A DNA stretch of 64,000 nucleotides from Actinorhabdospora filicis (GTDB lineage: Bacteria > Actinomycetota > Actinomycetes > Mycobacteriales > Micromonosporaceae). The stretch is taken from NCBI RefSeq assembly GCF_030269765.1, contig NZ_BSTX01000001.1, positions 2,473,571 through 2,537,570 on the forward strand, given 5' to 3'. This document shows positions 1 to 9,364 of this stretch, in pieces. How positions within the stretch are numbered: position 1 is the stretch's first letter; each line of letters opens with the position of its first letter. Under the pieces are notes generated by a model. That model was not told the DNA's origin, searched no databases, and was given only the letters and a program-made list of their open reading frames with translations. The position numbers and the translations under genes were made by a program.

Positions 1-2
1 CC

Positions 3-2264
3 GGCCTGCTCGCCCACGAGGGCGGCGGGGTCGGCGACAGCGCCCCGCGTCCCGACGGCCGCCTGAAGGTCACCGGCGCCTTCGACTACGCCTCCGACCT
101 GACCGCGCCGGACATGCTGCACGGCGCGACCGTGCGGTCCCCGCACGCCTGCGCCCGCATCACCGCGGTGGACGTCGCCGAGGCCCTGGCCCTGCCGGGC
201 GTGCGGGCCGTGCTGACCCACGAGGACGTCCCGGGCGCGAAGTTCTACGGCCTGGACGTGGCCGACCAGCCCGTCCTCGCCGTCGGCGAGGTCCGCTACT
301 GGGGCGAGCCGGTGGCGATCGTGGCCGCCGAGGACGAGGACACCGCCCGCGCGGCGGTCGCCCTCATCAAGGTCGGCTACGAACCCCTCGAAGCGCTCAC
401 CGATCCGCGCCGGGCGGCCTTCGACCCGGGCGCGCCCCGCGTCCACCCCGACGGCAATCTCGTGCGCTACCAGCCGGTCCGCCTCGGCGATCCCGACCGG
501 ATGCACGCCGAGGTGGTCGTGATCGGCGAGTACGAGGTCGGCATGCAGGACCAGGCGCCACTGGGTCCCGAGGCCGCGCTGGCACTGCCCACCGGGGACG
601 GCATCGAGGTGCGGGTGGCCACCCAGGCCCTGCACACCGACCGCGACCAGATCGCGCCCTGCCTCGGGCTGCCCGTCGACAAGGTGCTGGTCACCCTCGC
701 CGGTGTCGGCGGCGCCTTCGGCGCGCGCGAGGACCTCTCGGTCCAGGTGCACGCGGCGATGCTGGCCCTGCGCACCGGGCGGCCGGTGCGGATGGTGCTG
801 AACCGGGCGGAGTCCTTCGTCGGGCACGTCCACCGGCACCCGGCGCGGATGCGCTACGAGCACGGCGCGACCTCGGCCGGGAAGCTGGTCTACGTCAAGG
901 CCGAGATCCTCCTCGACGGCGGCGCCTACACCTCCTCCACCAACGCCGTGGTCGGCAACGCCGCCTCCATGGCGGTCGGGCCCTACGAGGTCGCGCACGC
1001 CCAGATCGACGCCTTCGGCGTGCGCACCAACAATCCGCCCTGCGGGGCGATGCGCGGGTTCGGGGCGGTGCAGACCTGCTTCGCCTACGAGTCGCAGATG
1101 GACAAGATCGCCGAACGCGTCGGGCTGGACCCGGTCGAGGTCCGCGCGATCAACGCCGTCCGGCAGGGTTCGCGCATCATCACCGGGCAGCGCATCGACG
1201 CCCCGGCGCCGCTGGCCCAGATGCTCTACCGCGCCCGGGAACTGCCCGAACCCCCGCCCTCGGGCACCGAGCCCACCGACCTGCCCGGCGGCGTGGCGAA
1301 CGTGACGCGCGGCGAGGGAGTCGTACGCGGCACCGGATACGCCGTCGGCATCAAGAACATCTGCTTCTCCGAGGGCTACGACGACTACTCCACGGCACGG
1401 GTACAACTGTCCGTCGTGGACGGTGAGCCGACCGCGCTCGTGCACACCGCCGCCGCCGAGGTCGGGCAGGGCGGCATCACCATCCAGGCCCAGATCGCGC
1501 GCACCGAACTGGGCGTGGACCGGGTCGTGCTCGCCACGCCGGACACCACCGTCGGCTCGGCGGGGTCGACCTCGGCGTCCCGGCAGAGCTACATGACCGG
1601 CGGCGCGGTGAAGGTCGCCTGCGAGGCGGTGCGCGAGCAGCTGCTGGCGCGACTGGGATCAAGGGTTTCCGCCGACGTCTCCCTGGTCGGCGGGAAGGTC
1701 GTCTCCCGCCGGGACGGTGTCATCGCCACCATCGCCGAGGTGCTCGGCGACATCGTCCTGGAGGAGACCCGCGAGTTCCATCACCACAAGACGTCCTCTT
1801 TGGACCCGCAGACCGGGCAGGGCGACTCGCACACGCAGTTCGCCTTCTGCGTCCACCGGGCCGTGGTGGACGTCGACGTCGAGCTGGGCCTGGTGAAGGT
1901 GGTCGAGCTGGCCGCCGTCCAGGACGTCGGGAAGATCATCAACCGGCAGTCCATCGAGGGCCAGATCCACGGCGGCAGCGCCCAGGGCCTCGGGCTGGCG
2001 CTGATGGAGGAGATCCAGGTCGGCGAGGGCGTGATCCGCAATCCCGACTTCACCGACTACCTCATCCCCACTTCCCTGGACATGCCGCCGATGCGCATGG
2101 AGATCCTGGAGAACGCCGATCCCCGCGCGCCCTACGGCCTGCGCGGCGTCGGGGAACCACCGACCCTGTCGTCGACACCCGCGGTGGTGGCGGCGATCCG
2201 GGCGGCCACCGGACGGCCCGTGACGCGGGTCCCGGTGCGCCCGTGGGACCTGGTGGGCGTGTGA
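3..2264 (+). CDS. Xanthine dehydrogenase molybdopterin-binding subunit (5' end outside window)
   Basis: Large, molybdenum-cofactor-binding subunit of a xanthine dehydrogenase/aldehyde oxidase family hydroxylase, expected to oxidise hypoxanthine and xanthine to urate in the cytoplasm. The frame is open to the left edge and already reads family sequence (VTGAFDYASDL) before the first ATG at 114, so the true start lies upstream. Visible: the a/b-hammerhead domain, then the cofactor signature GGAFGAREDLS (about base 708), the CGAMRGFGAVQ loop (about 1040), QGG (about 1470) and a C-terminal GVGEPPTLS where the family has its catalytic Glu. Its stop overlaps the xdhC start (TGATG), so the two are translationally coupled. 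The allantoinase downstream points to purine degradation rather than CO oxidation. The FAD and 2Fe-2S subunits are probably upstream, outside the window. Confidence 0.9.
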   Translation, partial: GLLAHEGGGVGDSAPRPDGRLKVTGAFDYASDLTAPDMLHGATVRSPHACARITAVDVAEALALPGVRAVLTHEDVPGAKFYGLDVADQPVLAVGEVRYWGEPVAIVAAEDEDTARAAVALIKVGYEPLEALTDPRRAAFDPGAPRVHPDGNLVRYQPVRLGDPDRMHAEVVVIGEYEVGMQDQAPLGPEAALALPTGDGIEVRVATQALHTDRDQIAPCLGLPVDKVLVTLAGVGGAFGAREDLSVQVHAAMLALRTGRPVRMVLNRAESFVGHVHRHPARMRYEHGATSAGKLVYVKAEILLDGGAYTSSTNAVVGNAASMAVGPYEVAHAQIDAFGVRTNNPPCGAMRGFGAVQTCFAYESQMDKIAERVGLDPVEVRAINAVRQGSRIITGQRIDAPAPLAQMLYRARELPEPPPSGTEPTDLPGGVANVTRGEGVVRGTGYAVGIKNICFSEGYDDYSTARVQLSVVDGEPTALVHTAAAEVGQGGITIQAQIARTELGVDRVVLATPDTTVGSAGSTSASRQSYMTGGAVKVACEAVREQLLARLGSRVSADVSLVGGKVVSRRDGVIATIAEVLGDIVLEETREFHHHKTSSLDPQTGQGDSHTQFAFCVHRAVVDVDVELGLVKVVELAAVQDVGKIINRQSIEGQIHGGSAQGLGLALMEEIQVGEGVIRNPDFTDYLIPTSLDMPPMRMEILENADPRAPYGLRGVGEPPTLSSTPAVVAAIRAATGRPVTRVPVRPWDLVGV

Positions 2265-3391
2265 TGCGCGAGCTCCTGCCGTACCTGTCCGGGCCGGTGG
2301 CGCTGGCGACGGTCATCGGCACCCGGGGCAACACGCCCCGGGGCGCCGGGACCGCGCTGGCGCGCTCCGGCTCCGGCGTCCTGGGCGCGGTCTCGGGCGG
2401 TTGCGTCGAGGCGGAGGTGCACCGGCTGTGCGGCCTGGCCCTGGCGGGCGGGCCGCCGTCCATCGTGGACTTCGGGTACACCCCGGACGACGTGTTCGCC
2501 GTCGGGCTCAGCTGCGAGGGCGCGATGCGCGTGCTGGTGCAGCGCGTCTCGCCCGCCGATCCGGCCTTCGCGGCGGTCGCCACGGCCGTGGCGGCGGGGG
2601 ACGCGGTGGGGTGGGCGCGGATCGTGTCGGGTCCCTGGACCGGGCACGGCATCGCCGTGCGGGGCTCTTTCGTCCCGGTCGGCGCGCTCCCGGATCCGGT
2701 GCTGGAGCGCCGGATCGCCGCCGAGACCGCCGGGATGCTCGCCGCCGGCACCAGCGGCCTGCGCGTCTTCGAGCGGGCCGGCGCGCCGCCCACCGAGGTC
2801 TTCGTGGAGTCCTTCCCGGCCCTGCCGCGCCTGCTGGTCTACGGCGCGGTCGACTTCGCCTCCGCGCTGGCCGAACTGGCGCTGCCGCTGGGATACCGCG
2901 TCACCGTGTGCGATCCGCGCCCGGTGTTCGCCGATCCCGTCCGCTTCCCCGCCGGGGTCGAGGTCGTCGTGGACTGGCCGCACCGGCATTTCGCGGCCAC
3001 CCGGCCGGGCCCCGACACCGCCGTGTGCGTGCTGACCCACGAGCCGCGCTTCGACGTCCCGCTGCTGGCGCTGGCCCTGCGCGCGCCGCTGGCCTTCGTC
3101 GGCGCCCTCGGCTCCCGGCGCAGCGCCGCCCGCCGGACCGGGCTGCTGCTCGACGAGGGCCTGACCCCGGAGGAGATCGCGCGCCTGCGCGCGCCCATCG
3201 GCCTCGACCTGGGCGGCCGGAGTCCACATGAGACGGCCCTGTCGATCCTCGCCGAGGTCACCGCCGTCCGCCGCGGCGGCACCGGTGGCTTCCTCACCGG
3301 GGGCACCGGGCCGATCCACGACAGTGAGAGGAGGAAACACGATGCTCGACCTGCTCCTGCGCTCCCGGCGGGCGATCCTGCCAGAAGGTGA
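2264..3391 (+). CDS. xdhC: XdhC-family molybdenum cofactor insertion factor
   Basis: 375-residue XdhC/CoxI-type accessory protein, which in this family binds sulfurated molybdenum cofactor and hands it to the hydroxylase subunit. The N-terminal XdhC domain shows [11 protein letters not shown] and the conserved [10 protein letters not shown]; the C-terminal half is the Rossmann-like XdhC_C domain ([13 protein letters not shown], then [15 protein letters not shown] and [16 protein letters not shown]). I chose the ATG at 2264 because it overlaps the preceding stop as TGATG; a longer reading from 2243 would start inside the upstream gene. The 3' end overlaps allB by 50 bases, so the last residues after about 3310 are poorly constrained. 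Its position between the hydroxylase subunit and the purine genes fits the maturation role. Confidence 0.88.
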   Translation: MRELLPYLSGPVALATVIGTRGNTPRGAGTALARSGSGVLGAVSGGCVEAEVHRLCGLALAGGPPSIVDFGYTPDDVFAVGLSCEGAMRVLVQRVSPADPAFAAVATAVAAGDAVGWARIVSGPWTGHGIAVRGSFVPVGALPDPVLERRIAAETAGMLAAGTSGLRVFERAGAPPTEVFVESFPALPRLLVYGAVDFASALAELALPLGYRVTVCDPRPVFADPVRFPAGVEVVVDWPHRHFAATRPGPDTAVCVLTHEPRFDVPLLALALRAPLAFVGALGSRRSAARRTGLLLDEGLTPEEIARLRAPIGLDLGGRSPHETALSILAEVTAVRRGGTGGFLTGGTGPIHDSERRKHDARPAPALPAGDPARR

Positions 3392-4652
3392 GCGTCCCGC
3401 CGCGATCGGCGTCAGGGACGGCCGCGTCGCCGCCGTCCTGCCCTACCACGCCGGCGTTCCCGCCCGGCACACCGAAGACCTCGGCCACGACGCGCTACTG
3501 CCCGGCCTGGTCGACACCCACGTCCACGTCAACGAGCCCGGCCGCACCGACTGGGAGGGCTTCGCCACCGCCACCACCGCCGCCGCCAAGGGCGGCGTGA
3601 CCACGATCGTGGACATGCCCCTCAACTCCCTTCCGCCCACAGTGGACGTCGCCGCGCTGGACGCCAAACGCGCGGCGGCCTCCGGCAAGTGCGCCGTCGA
3701 CGTCGCCTTCTGGGGCGGCGCGATCCCCGGCAACCTCGCCGCACTGGCACCCCTGCACGAGGCCGGGGTGCGCGGCTTCAAGTGCTTCCTGGCCGACTCC
3801 GGCGTCCCGGAGTTCCCGCCGCTGCCCGACCCGGAGCCGGTGATGGCCGAGATCGCCCGCCTCGGCAGCGTTCTCCTCGTCCACGCCGAGGACCCCGCCC
3901 ACCTGCGCCCCGCGCCCGACTCGCCCCGCTACCGCGACTTCCTCGCCTCCCGGCCCGATCGCGCCGAGGTCGACGCGATCGCCCGCGTCATCACCCTGGC
4001 CGAGCGCACCGGCGCGCGCGTCCACGTCCTGCACCTGTCCTCCGCCGACGCGCTGCCGCTGCTGGCCGCAGCGCGCGCCCGGGGCGTGGCGGTGACCGCC
4101 GAGACCTGCCCGCACTTCCTCGTCCTGGACGCCGACGCCGTCCCCGACGGCGGCACCGAGTTCAAGTGCTGCCCGCCGATCCGTTCCTCGGCCAACCGCG
4201 CGCTGCTGTGGGACGGGCTGGCCTCCGGCGTCATCGACTGCGTCGTGTCCGACCATTCGCCCGCCACGGCCTCCCTGAAGCTCACCGGCAGCTTCGGGAC
4301 CGCCTGGGGCGGCATCTCCTCGCTCCAGCTCGGGCTCCCGCTGGTGTGGACGGCCGCCCGCGCCCGCGGCTTCACCCTGTCCGACGTGGTCGGCTGGATG
4401 TCGGCCGCGCCCGCCGCCCTCGCCGGGCTCGACCGCGGCGCCATCGCCGTGGGCGCGCCCGCCGACCTCGTCCGCTTCGACCCCACCGCGGAGTCCAGTG
4501 TGGACCCGCTGCTCCTGGCCCACCGCAACCCCGTCAGCCCCTACACCGGCCGCCGCCTCACCGGAGCCGTGCGCACCACCTGGCTCTCCGGCATTCCCGT
4601 GAGCGGCGCCCGCCGGGGCCGCCTCCTGACCCCAGCGAGGATCCCCACATGA
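3342..4652 (+). CDS. allB: Allantoinase
   Basis: 436-residue amidohydrolase that hydrolyses allantoin to allantoate in purine catabolism. The metal site is complete: [11 protein letters not shown] (His60, His62), the carboxylated lysine in GFKCFL (Lys147), His181 in LVHAED, the HVLHLSS histidine (His231) and Asp304 in [16 protein letters not shown] and [14 protein letters not shown] are typical of allantoinases and separate it from dihydroorotases and dihydropyrimidinases. The ATG at 3342 is preceded by a strong GAGAGGAGG ribosome-binding site at about 3326-3334, which decides the start although an upstream ATG (3228) is in frame inside xdhC. The stop overlaps the next gene as ATGA. Length matches the family. 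Confidence 0.93.
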   Translation: MLDLLLRSRRAILPEGERPAAIGVRDGRVAAVLPYHAGVPARHTEDLGHDALLPGLVDTHVHVNEPGRTDWEGFATATTAAAKGGVTTIVDMPLNSLPPTVDVAALDAKRAAASGKCAVDVAFWGGAIPGNLAALAPLHEAGVRGFKCFLADSGVPEFPPLPDPEPVMAEIARLGSVLLVHAEDPAHLRPAPDSPRYRDFLASRPDRAEVDAIARVITLAERTGARVHVLHLSSADALPLLAAARARGVAVTAETCPHFLVLDADAVPDGGTEFKCCPPIRSSANRALLWDGLASGVIDCVVSDHSPATASLKLTGSFGTAWGGISSLQLGLPLVWTAARARGFTLSDVVGWMSAAPAALAGLDRGAIAVGAPADLVRFDPTAESSVDPLLLAHRNPVSPYTGRRLTGAVRTTWLSGIPVSGARRGRLLTPARIPT

Positions 4653-4966
4653 CCGTGTCCCTCCGCGTCCTCGACGCCCACAACGGCCTCCCCGTCGAGG
4701 ACCTCCCGGTGCGCCTGGAACACCGCGGCTGCGAGGGCTGGTCCACCGTGGACGTCGCCCGCACCGACTGCACCGGCCGCGTCGAACAGTGGGACGTCCC
4801 CTCCGGCGCGGCCTACCGCTGCGTCCTGGACACCGACCGGCACTTCACCCCCCTCGGCCTCACCGGCTTCTACACCGAGATCATCCTCGCCCTGCGCTGC
4901 TCGGCCATGCGCGTCACCATCCTCGTCGCGCCCCACTTCCACCTGGTGCACGATGAGAACCCGTGA
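4649..4966 (+). CDS. Transthyretin-like protein (5-hydroxyisourate hydrolase family, divergent)
   Basis: 105-residue protein of transthyretin/HIU-hydrolase shape: N-terminal [19 protein letters not shown] strand and loop, a central [10 protein letters not shown] segment, and FYTEIILAL leading to a C-terminal HFHLVH. Genuine 5-hydroxyisourate hydrolases, which act between urate oxidase and OHCU decarboxylase, end in an invariant Y-R-G-S and carry a His in the N-terminal T-H-V-L-D. Here the tail ends HDENP and the N-terminal position is Arg (SLRVLD), so the usual catalytic set is not visible. It starts on the ATGA that ends allB and overlaps the next gene by 14 bases, so it clearly belongs to the purine operon. 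It may be a diverged enzyme or a non-catalytic paralogue. Confidence 0.7.
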   Translation: MTVSLRVLDAHNGLPVEDLPVRLEHRGCEGWSTVDVARTDCTGRVEQWDVPSGAAYRCVLDTDRHFTPLGLTGFYTEIILALRCSAMRVTILVAPHFHLVHDENP

Positions 4967-5528
4967 GACCGCCGGACTCGTCCTCGCCGCCGGCGCCGGC
5001 ACCCGCCTCGGCCGCCCCAAGGCGGGCATCGTCCACAACGGCCAGACCCTCGCCGCCCGCGCCTGCGCGGCCCTGTCCGACGCCGGCTGCGCCTCGGTCT
5101 ACCTCGTCCTCGGCGCCGACCTCACCGTCCCGGCGCCCCCCGGCTGCCACCGCGTCCACAACCCCGACTGGCCCCTCGGCATCGGCACCTCCCTCCGCGT
5201 CGGCCTGGAGGCGGCCGGCTCCCTCGACGTCGTCGTCCTCCTCGCCGACCAGCCCTGGATCGGCCCCGAAGCCGTCCGCCGCCTCATCACCACCGAGGCC
5301 ACCCTCGCCACCGCCCTCTACACCTCCGGCCCCGGCCACCCCGTCCTCATCGGCCGCGACCACATCGCGGGCGTCGCGGCCACGGCGCAGGGCGAAGTCG
5401 GCGCCCGCGAATACCTGCGCGCGCGAGCGGGCGAAGTGGCCCGCGTGTGGTGCGGCGACGTGGCCGACCCGTGGGACCTGGACACCCTCGCCGACCTGGA
5501 GCGGCTGGAGGGAGCGGAGGGGTGGTGA
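4953..5528 (+). CDS. MobA/MocA-like molybdenum cofactor nucleotidyltransferase
   Basis: 191-residue NTP-transferase. The N-terminal glycine-rich nucleotide loop GLVLAAGAGTRLGRPK (residues 9-23) is diagnostic for the MobA/MocA family, followed by NPDWPLGIGTSLRVGLEAA and VVLLADQPWIGPEAV, both typical of cytidylyltransferases that make molybdopterin cytosine dinucleotide or its guanine counterpart. Being the last gene of an operon with a molybdenum hydroxylase and XdhC, it most likely finishes the cofactor for that enzyme. It overlaps the preceding small gene by 14 bases. It ends 4 bases before the stop of the convergent SpoU gene, leaving no room for a terminator. Confidence 0.88.
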   Translation: MRTRETAGLVLAAGAGTRLGRPKAGIVHNGQTLAARACAALSDAGCASVYLVLGADLTVPAPPGCHRVHNPDWPLGIGTSLRVGLEAAGSLDVVVLLADQPWIGPEAVRRLITTEATLATALYTSGPGHPVLIGRDHIAGVAATAQGEVGAREYLRARAGEVARVWCGDVADPWDLDTLADLERLEGAEGW

Positions 5529-5532
5529 GGGG

Positions 5533-6387
5533 CTATCGCGCCCTCGGCCGCCGCCCCACCACCGCCGCCGGGCCGCCCCCGGACCGCGTCCGGCCCGGCT
5601 GCGGCCGCTCCGCCTTCGGCTCCGGCGGCGCGACCCGCGCCCCACCGCGCCGCCGCACCAGGTCGTAACACAGCACCGCCGCCGCGCTGGCCACGTTCAG
5701 CGACTCCACGCCGCCTTCCAGGGGGATCGACACCCACTCGTCCACCAGCGCCGACGTCTCGCGGGACAGTCCTTCGGTCTCGTTGCCGAGGACGAAGGCC
5801 GCGCGCGGCGCGAACTCGCTCGCGTACAGCCCGCGCGGCGCGTCGCCGGAGAGCCCGTACACCGTGTACCCGGCCTCGCGCAGGGACTCCACCGCCGAGG
5901 CCCCGGTGCGGGCCCGGACGATCGCCGCGCGGTAGGCGACTCCGGCGGAGGCCTTCACGACGAGGGGGTCGACGCCGGGGGAGCCGACGTGGGGCAGCAC
6001 GATGGCGGTCATCCCGGCGCCGGTGGCGGTGCGGATGATCATGCCGACGTTCGAGGGGTTGTTGACGCCGTCGAGGACGAGGACGCTGGCGCGTTCGGGC
6101 GTCTCGGTGACGAACTCGGCGATGCCGCGCATGCGGGGGGCCACGACGTCGGCGATGATCCCCTGGTCGTGCTTGCCGTTCCCGGCCAGGAGCTTCACGC
6201 GCTGGGCGGTGGCGCGTTCGACGGGGACGCCGCGGCGGCGGGCGAGGTCGAGGATGCGGTCGAGGCTGTCGCCGTGCCCGCCGTGGGCGACGACGATCTT
6301 GTCGACGTCGAGTCCGGCGTCCTGGAGCACCTCCAGGACCGGCATCCGGCCGTAGACGGTGATGAAGGTGTCCTTGGGCGATCGCAT
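5533..6387 (-). CDS. SpoU/TrmH-family RNA 2'-O-methyltransferase
   Basis: 284-residue SpoU-class methyltransferase expected to 2'-O-methylate rRNA or tRNA with S-adenosylmethionine. An N-terminal substrate-binding domain (ITVYGRMPVLEVLQDAG) precedes the trefoil-knot SPOUT domain with its three motifs: LDGVNNPSNVGMIIRTA, FVLGNETEGLS and IPLEGGVESLNVASAAAV. The C-terminal 35 residues are a basic, Pro/Arg-rich tail. I start it at the ATG at 6387 (MRSPKDTF); an in-frame ATG 45 bases upstream would add a non-conserved Arg/Ser stretch. The target nucleotide cannot be told from sequence. It is convergent with the purine operon and divergent from the PAP2 gene. Confidence 0.88.
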   Translation of the reverse strand: MRSPKDTFITVYGRMPVLEVLQDAGLDVDKIVVAHGGHGDSLDRILDLARRRGVPVERATAQRVKLLAGNGKHDQGIIADVVAPRMRGIAEFVTETPERASVLVLDGVNNPSNVGMIIRTATGAGMTAIVLPHVGSPGVDPLVVKASAGVAYRAAIVRARTGASAVESLREAGYTVYGLSGDAPRGLYASEFAPRAAFVLGNETEGLSRETSALVDEWVSIPLEGGVESLNVASAAAVLCYDLVRRRGGARVAPPEPKAERPQPGRTRSGGGPAAVVGRRPRAR

Positions 6388-6473
6388 CGCCCGACTATAT
6401 GACCTCGGCGGACGGCGCCCGGCTAGGCTCACGCCATCGCCGGTCTCCCCTCCCGACCCGAGCGGAGTCCGTG

Positions 6474-7235
6474 ATGCTCTGGAGTGCCGTGGCCGCCGTG
6501 GTGCTGGTCGCGTTCGCCTACGGGCTGGTCCGGTTGTCGCGGCCGCTGGCGGCCCGGATCCGGCCGCCGGGGTGGATCTCGGTCGAGGTGGTGGTGCTGG
6601 CGGCGGGCGCGGCGGTGATCGTGGCGTCGTTCTCGCTGTTCCTGGGGATCCTGGACGCGGTCACCGAGGGCGATGACATCGCGGTGCTCGACGAGCCGGT
6701 GGTGGCGTGGCTGGCCGCGCGCAGGCGGCCGGTGCTGGACGCCGCCGAGATCGCCGCGACGAACCTGGGCGGCGCGATCGCGCTGGTGGCCGGGCTGGGC
6801 GGGGTGACGGTGTACGTGTGCCGCCGGACGCGCTCGTGGCGGCCGTTCTGGCTGGCGCTGGCGGGGCTGGGCGGGGTCCAGGTGCTGGTGAACGTCATCA
6901 AGCTGGTGATCGGGCGGCAGCGGCCCGCGATCGCCGAGCACCTGGTGACCGCGACCGGATACTCCTTTCCCTCGGGTCACAGCGCGAGTTCGGTCGTCGG
7001 TTTCGGCCTGATCGCGTGGCTGCTGTGCATGGTGACGGTGAACCGGACGCTGTGGGCGACGGCGTGGACGGCGGCCGCGCTCGGCGCCGTCGCGGTCGGC
7101 GCCTCGCGGGTCTACCTGGGCGTCCACTACCCGAGCGACGTGCTGGCGGGCTGGCTGCTGGGGGTGGCGTGGCTGGGGGTGGCGGCCGTCGCGGACCGCG
7201 TATGGCCGCGGAAGGGCACTAGTCTCCCGGGATGA
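6474..7235 (+). CDS. PAP2-family membrane phosphatase
   Basis: 253-residue integral membrane phosphatase of the PAP2/undecaprenyl-pyrophosphatase type. All three phosphatase motifs are present: KLVIGRQRP (Lys143-Pro151), PSGHS (166-170) and SRVYLGVHYPSD (211-222, with the catalytic His218 and Asp222). Hydrophobic stretches at about 1-20, 36-60, 99-116, 126-146, 176-190 and 196-212 suggest six membrane spans, with the active site on the outer face. The substrate is probably a lipid phosphate or pyrophosphate. ATG at 6474; GTG at 6471 is an alternative one codon upstream. Its stop overlaps the next start (ATGA at 7232), so the pair is co-transcribed. Confidence 0.88.
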   Translation: MLWSAVAAVVLVAFAYGLVRLSRPLAARIRPPGWISVEVVVLAAGAAVIVASFSLFLGILDAVTEGDDIAVLDEPVVAWLAARRRPVLDAAEIAATNLGGAIALVAGLGGVTVYVCRRTRSWRPFWLALAGLGGVQVLVNVIKLVIGRQRPAIAEHLVTATGYSFPSGHSASSVVGFGLIAWLLCMVTVNRTLWATAWTAAALGAVAVGASRVYLGVHYPSDVLAGWLLGVAWLGVAAVADRVWPRKGTSLPG

Positions 7236-8062
7236 CCTTTCTCGCCGTGGCCCAGACCCGTGTCCCCGAGGACCCCGCCGACGCCGGCGCGATCCGCGCC
7301 GCCGGGCGCCGGATCCGCGCGCTGATGCGCGACGCCGCCGCCGATGGCGCGCGGTTCGTCCAGTTCCCCGAGGGCGCGCTGGTGTACCCGAGCAAGCACG
7401 TCGTGTGCGCCCGCGACGGCGAGCTCGGCGAGGCCGACTGGTCGGGCGTCCGCTGGGACGTGCTGGCCGAGGAGAAGGAGCTGATCCGCGAGACCGCCGT
7501 GGAGCTGTCGGTCTGGACCGGCTTCGGCACGATCCACGCCACCGGTGAGGCGCGGCCGGCCAACGCGTTCCACGTGTTCTCCCCCGACGGCGTGGAGGTG
7601 GGCCGCTACGAGAAGCGCGTCCTGTCCTACACCGAGGCGACGTACATGTACCGCGCCGGTGAGGCGCCGCTGGTCTTCGAGGCGGAGGGCCTGCGCTTCG
7701 GCGTGGTCCTGTGCGTCGAGGCGAACTTCCCCGAGCTCATCGCCGAGTACGAGACCCTCGGCGTGGACTGCGTCCTGCTGTCGGTGATGGTCGACGACGC
7801 TCCCCGCGCCCGGATCGCCGAGACCTACGGGATTCTGTACAACATGTGGATCGGGTACTCGGTGCCCGCGCAGTTCAGCGCGACCGTCCCCTCCGGCGTC
7901 GTCGCCCCCGGCGGCGGCTGGATCGCCCGCGCCACCACCGACGGGCGCGACGGCTACGCCCTGGCGGCCCTGGACACCGGCACCGAGAACGCGCGCTTCC
8001 AGCGCGAACTCGTCCGGCCCTGGCGCCGCTCGGTGCGCGCGAGGCTCGCCGCCGGGTCCTGA
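7232..8062 (+). CDS. Carbon-nitrogen hydrolase (nitrilase superfamily)
   Basis: 276-residue cytoplasmic amidase/nitrilase-type hydrolase. The catalytic triad is recognisable: Glu47 in VQFPEGAL, Lys128 in RYEKRVL and Cys161 in VVLCVEANFPE, in the usual order and spacing. It therefore cleaves a non-peptide C-N bond, but which amide or nitrile is not predictable. Length is normal for a stand-alone family member. It overlaps the PAP2 gene by four bases, so both share a transcript. A strong palindromic terminator at 8225-8252 lies beyond its stop and probably also serves the convergent ino1 gene. Confidence 0.87.
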   Translation: MTFLAVAQTRVPEDPADAGAIRAAGRRIRALMRDAAADGARFVQFPEGALVYPSKHVVCARDGELGEADWSGVRWDVLAEEKELIRETAVELSVWTGFGTIHATGEARPANAFHVFSPDGVEVGRYEKRVLSYTEATYMYRAGEAPLVFEAEGLRFGVVLCVEANFPELIAEYETLGVDCVLLSVMVDDAPRARIAETYGILYNMWIGYSVPAQFSATVPSGVVAPGGGWIARATTDGRDGYALAALDTGTENARFQRELVRPWRRSVRARLAAGS

Positions 8063-8224
8063 GTGGACGGTCGCCGCGCGCTCACGCACCGACCGCTCCT
8101 CACCATGGGTGCACGCATTCTTGCCCTTTCGGCTCATGCGCCCACCGTCCGATTGCGACAGTCTGGCGCGACGGGGAGCCGTGGGCGGTGTGCGGGCCCC
8201 GCCCGCGGCTACCGGGGACGTGAA

Positions 8225-8252
8225 AAGGGCGGTCGCCGCGGCGACCGCCCTT
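8225..8252. terminator. Bidirectional hairpin terminator between nitrilase gene and ino1
   Basis: Perfect 28-base palindrome whose left arm is AAGGGCGGTCGCCG, flanked by A-rich bases on the left and TT on the right. It sits between two convergent genes (stops at 8062 and 8272), so it can end transcription from both sides. The rest of 8063-8224 shows no gene. Confidence 0.8.
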
Positions 8253-8271
8253 CACACACCTCGCGGGAGAC

Positions 8272-9345
8272 CTACTCCTCGCCGCGGATGAACGCCTCGA
8301 CCGCCGCGTGGGCGTCGTGGTCGTGGTACTGCACCGGCGGCGACTTCATGAAGTACGCCGAGGGGGCCATGACCGGACCGGCGATCTTGCGGTCCAGGGC
8401 GATCTTCGCCGCGCGGACGGCGTCGATGATGATGCCGGCGCTGTTCGGCGAGTCCCACACCTCCAGCTTGAGCTCGGCGTTCAGCGGGGTGTCGCCGAAG
8501 CTGCGGCCCTCAAGGCGGATGTAGGCCCACTTGCGGTCGTCGAGCCACGGCACGTGGTCGGAGGGCCCGATGTGCACGTCGGACTTCGCCATCTCGTGCG
8601 GGATCTGGGAGGTCACCGACTGCGTCTTGGAGATCTTCTTCGACACCAGGCGGCTGCGCTCCAGCATGTTCATGAAGTCCATGTTGCCGCCGAAGTTCAG
8701 CTGGTAGGTCCGCAGCAGCTCCACGCCGCGGTCCTCGAAGAGCTTCGCCAGGTCGCGGTGGACGATGGTGGCGCCCACCTGGGACTTGATGTCGTCGCCG
8801 ACGATCGGCAGACCGGCGTCCTCGAACTTCTTCGCCCATACCGGGTCGGAGGCGATGAACACCGGCAGCGCGTTGACGAACCCGCAACCGGCGTCGATGG
8901 CCGCCTGGGCGTAGAACTTGTCGGCCTCTTCGGAGCCCACCGGGAGGTAGGACACGACCACGTCGACGCGGGCGTCGCGCAGCGCCTGCGCCACGTCCAC
9001 CGGCGCCTCGTCGGACTCCTCGATGATCTCGCGGTAGAACTGGCCCAGGCCGTCGAAGGTCGGGCCGCGCTGGACGGTCACGCCGCTCGGCGGGACGTCG
9101 GCGAACTTGATCGTGTTGTTCTCGCTCGCCCCGATGGCCGCCGCCAGGTCCTGGCCGACCTTCTTGGCGTCCACGTCGAAGGCGGCGACGAACTCGACGT
9201 CACCGACGTGGTAGTCGCCGAACTTCACGTGCATCAGCCCGGGCACGCGAGTCGACGGGTCGGCGTCCTTGTAGAACTCCACACCCTGGACGAGCGACGA
9301 GGCGCAGTTGCCCACGCCGACGATGGCCACGCGAACCTTGCTCAT
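8272..9345 (-). CDS. ino1: Myo-inositol-1-phosphate (L-inositol 3-phosphate) synthase
   Basis: 357-residue NAD-dependent isomerase converting glucose 6-phosphate to inositol 3-phosphate, the entry to phosphatidylinositol and mycothiol in actinobacteria. The Rossmann motif [16 protein letters not shown] opens the protein. The conserved actinobacterial core follows: [46 protein letters not shown], and a C-terminal [16 protein letters not shown]. The start at 9345 is set by an AGGAGG seven bases upstream; an in-frame ATG 27 bases further out has no ribosome site. The neighbouring padR just upstream on the same strand is the same pairing as Rv0046c-Rv0047c of M. tuberculosis. Confidence 0.95.
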   Translation of the reverse strand: MSKVRVAIVGVGNCASSLVQGVEFYKDADPSTRVPGLMHVKFGDYHVGDVEFVAAFDVDAKKVGQDLAAAIGASENNTIKFADVPPSGVTVQRGPTFDGLGQFYREIIEESDEAPVDVAQALRDARVDVVVSYLPVGSEEADKFYAQAAIDAGCGFVNALPVFIASDPVWAKKFEDAGLPIVGDDIKSQVGATIVHRDLAKLFEDRGVELLRTYQLNFGGNMDFMNMLERSRLVSKKISKTQSVTSQIPHEMAKSDVHIGPSDHVPWLDDRKWAYIRLEGRSFGDTPLNAELKLEVWDSPNSAGIIIDAVRAAKIALDRKIAGPVMAPSAYFMKSPPVQYHDHDAHAAVEAFIRGEE

Positions 9346-9364
9346 CGCGCACGCCTCCTTATTT

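Noticed and set aside
2243..2263. Upstream start for xdhC at 2243
   Set aside because: It lies inside the preceding gene; the TGATG overlap at 2262-2266 gives a conserved N-terminus and coupling.
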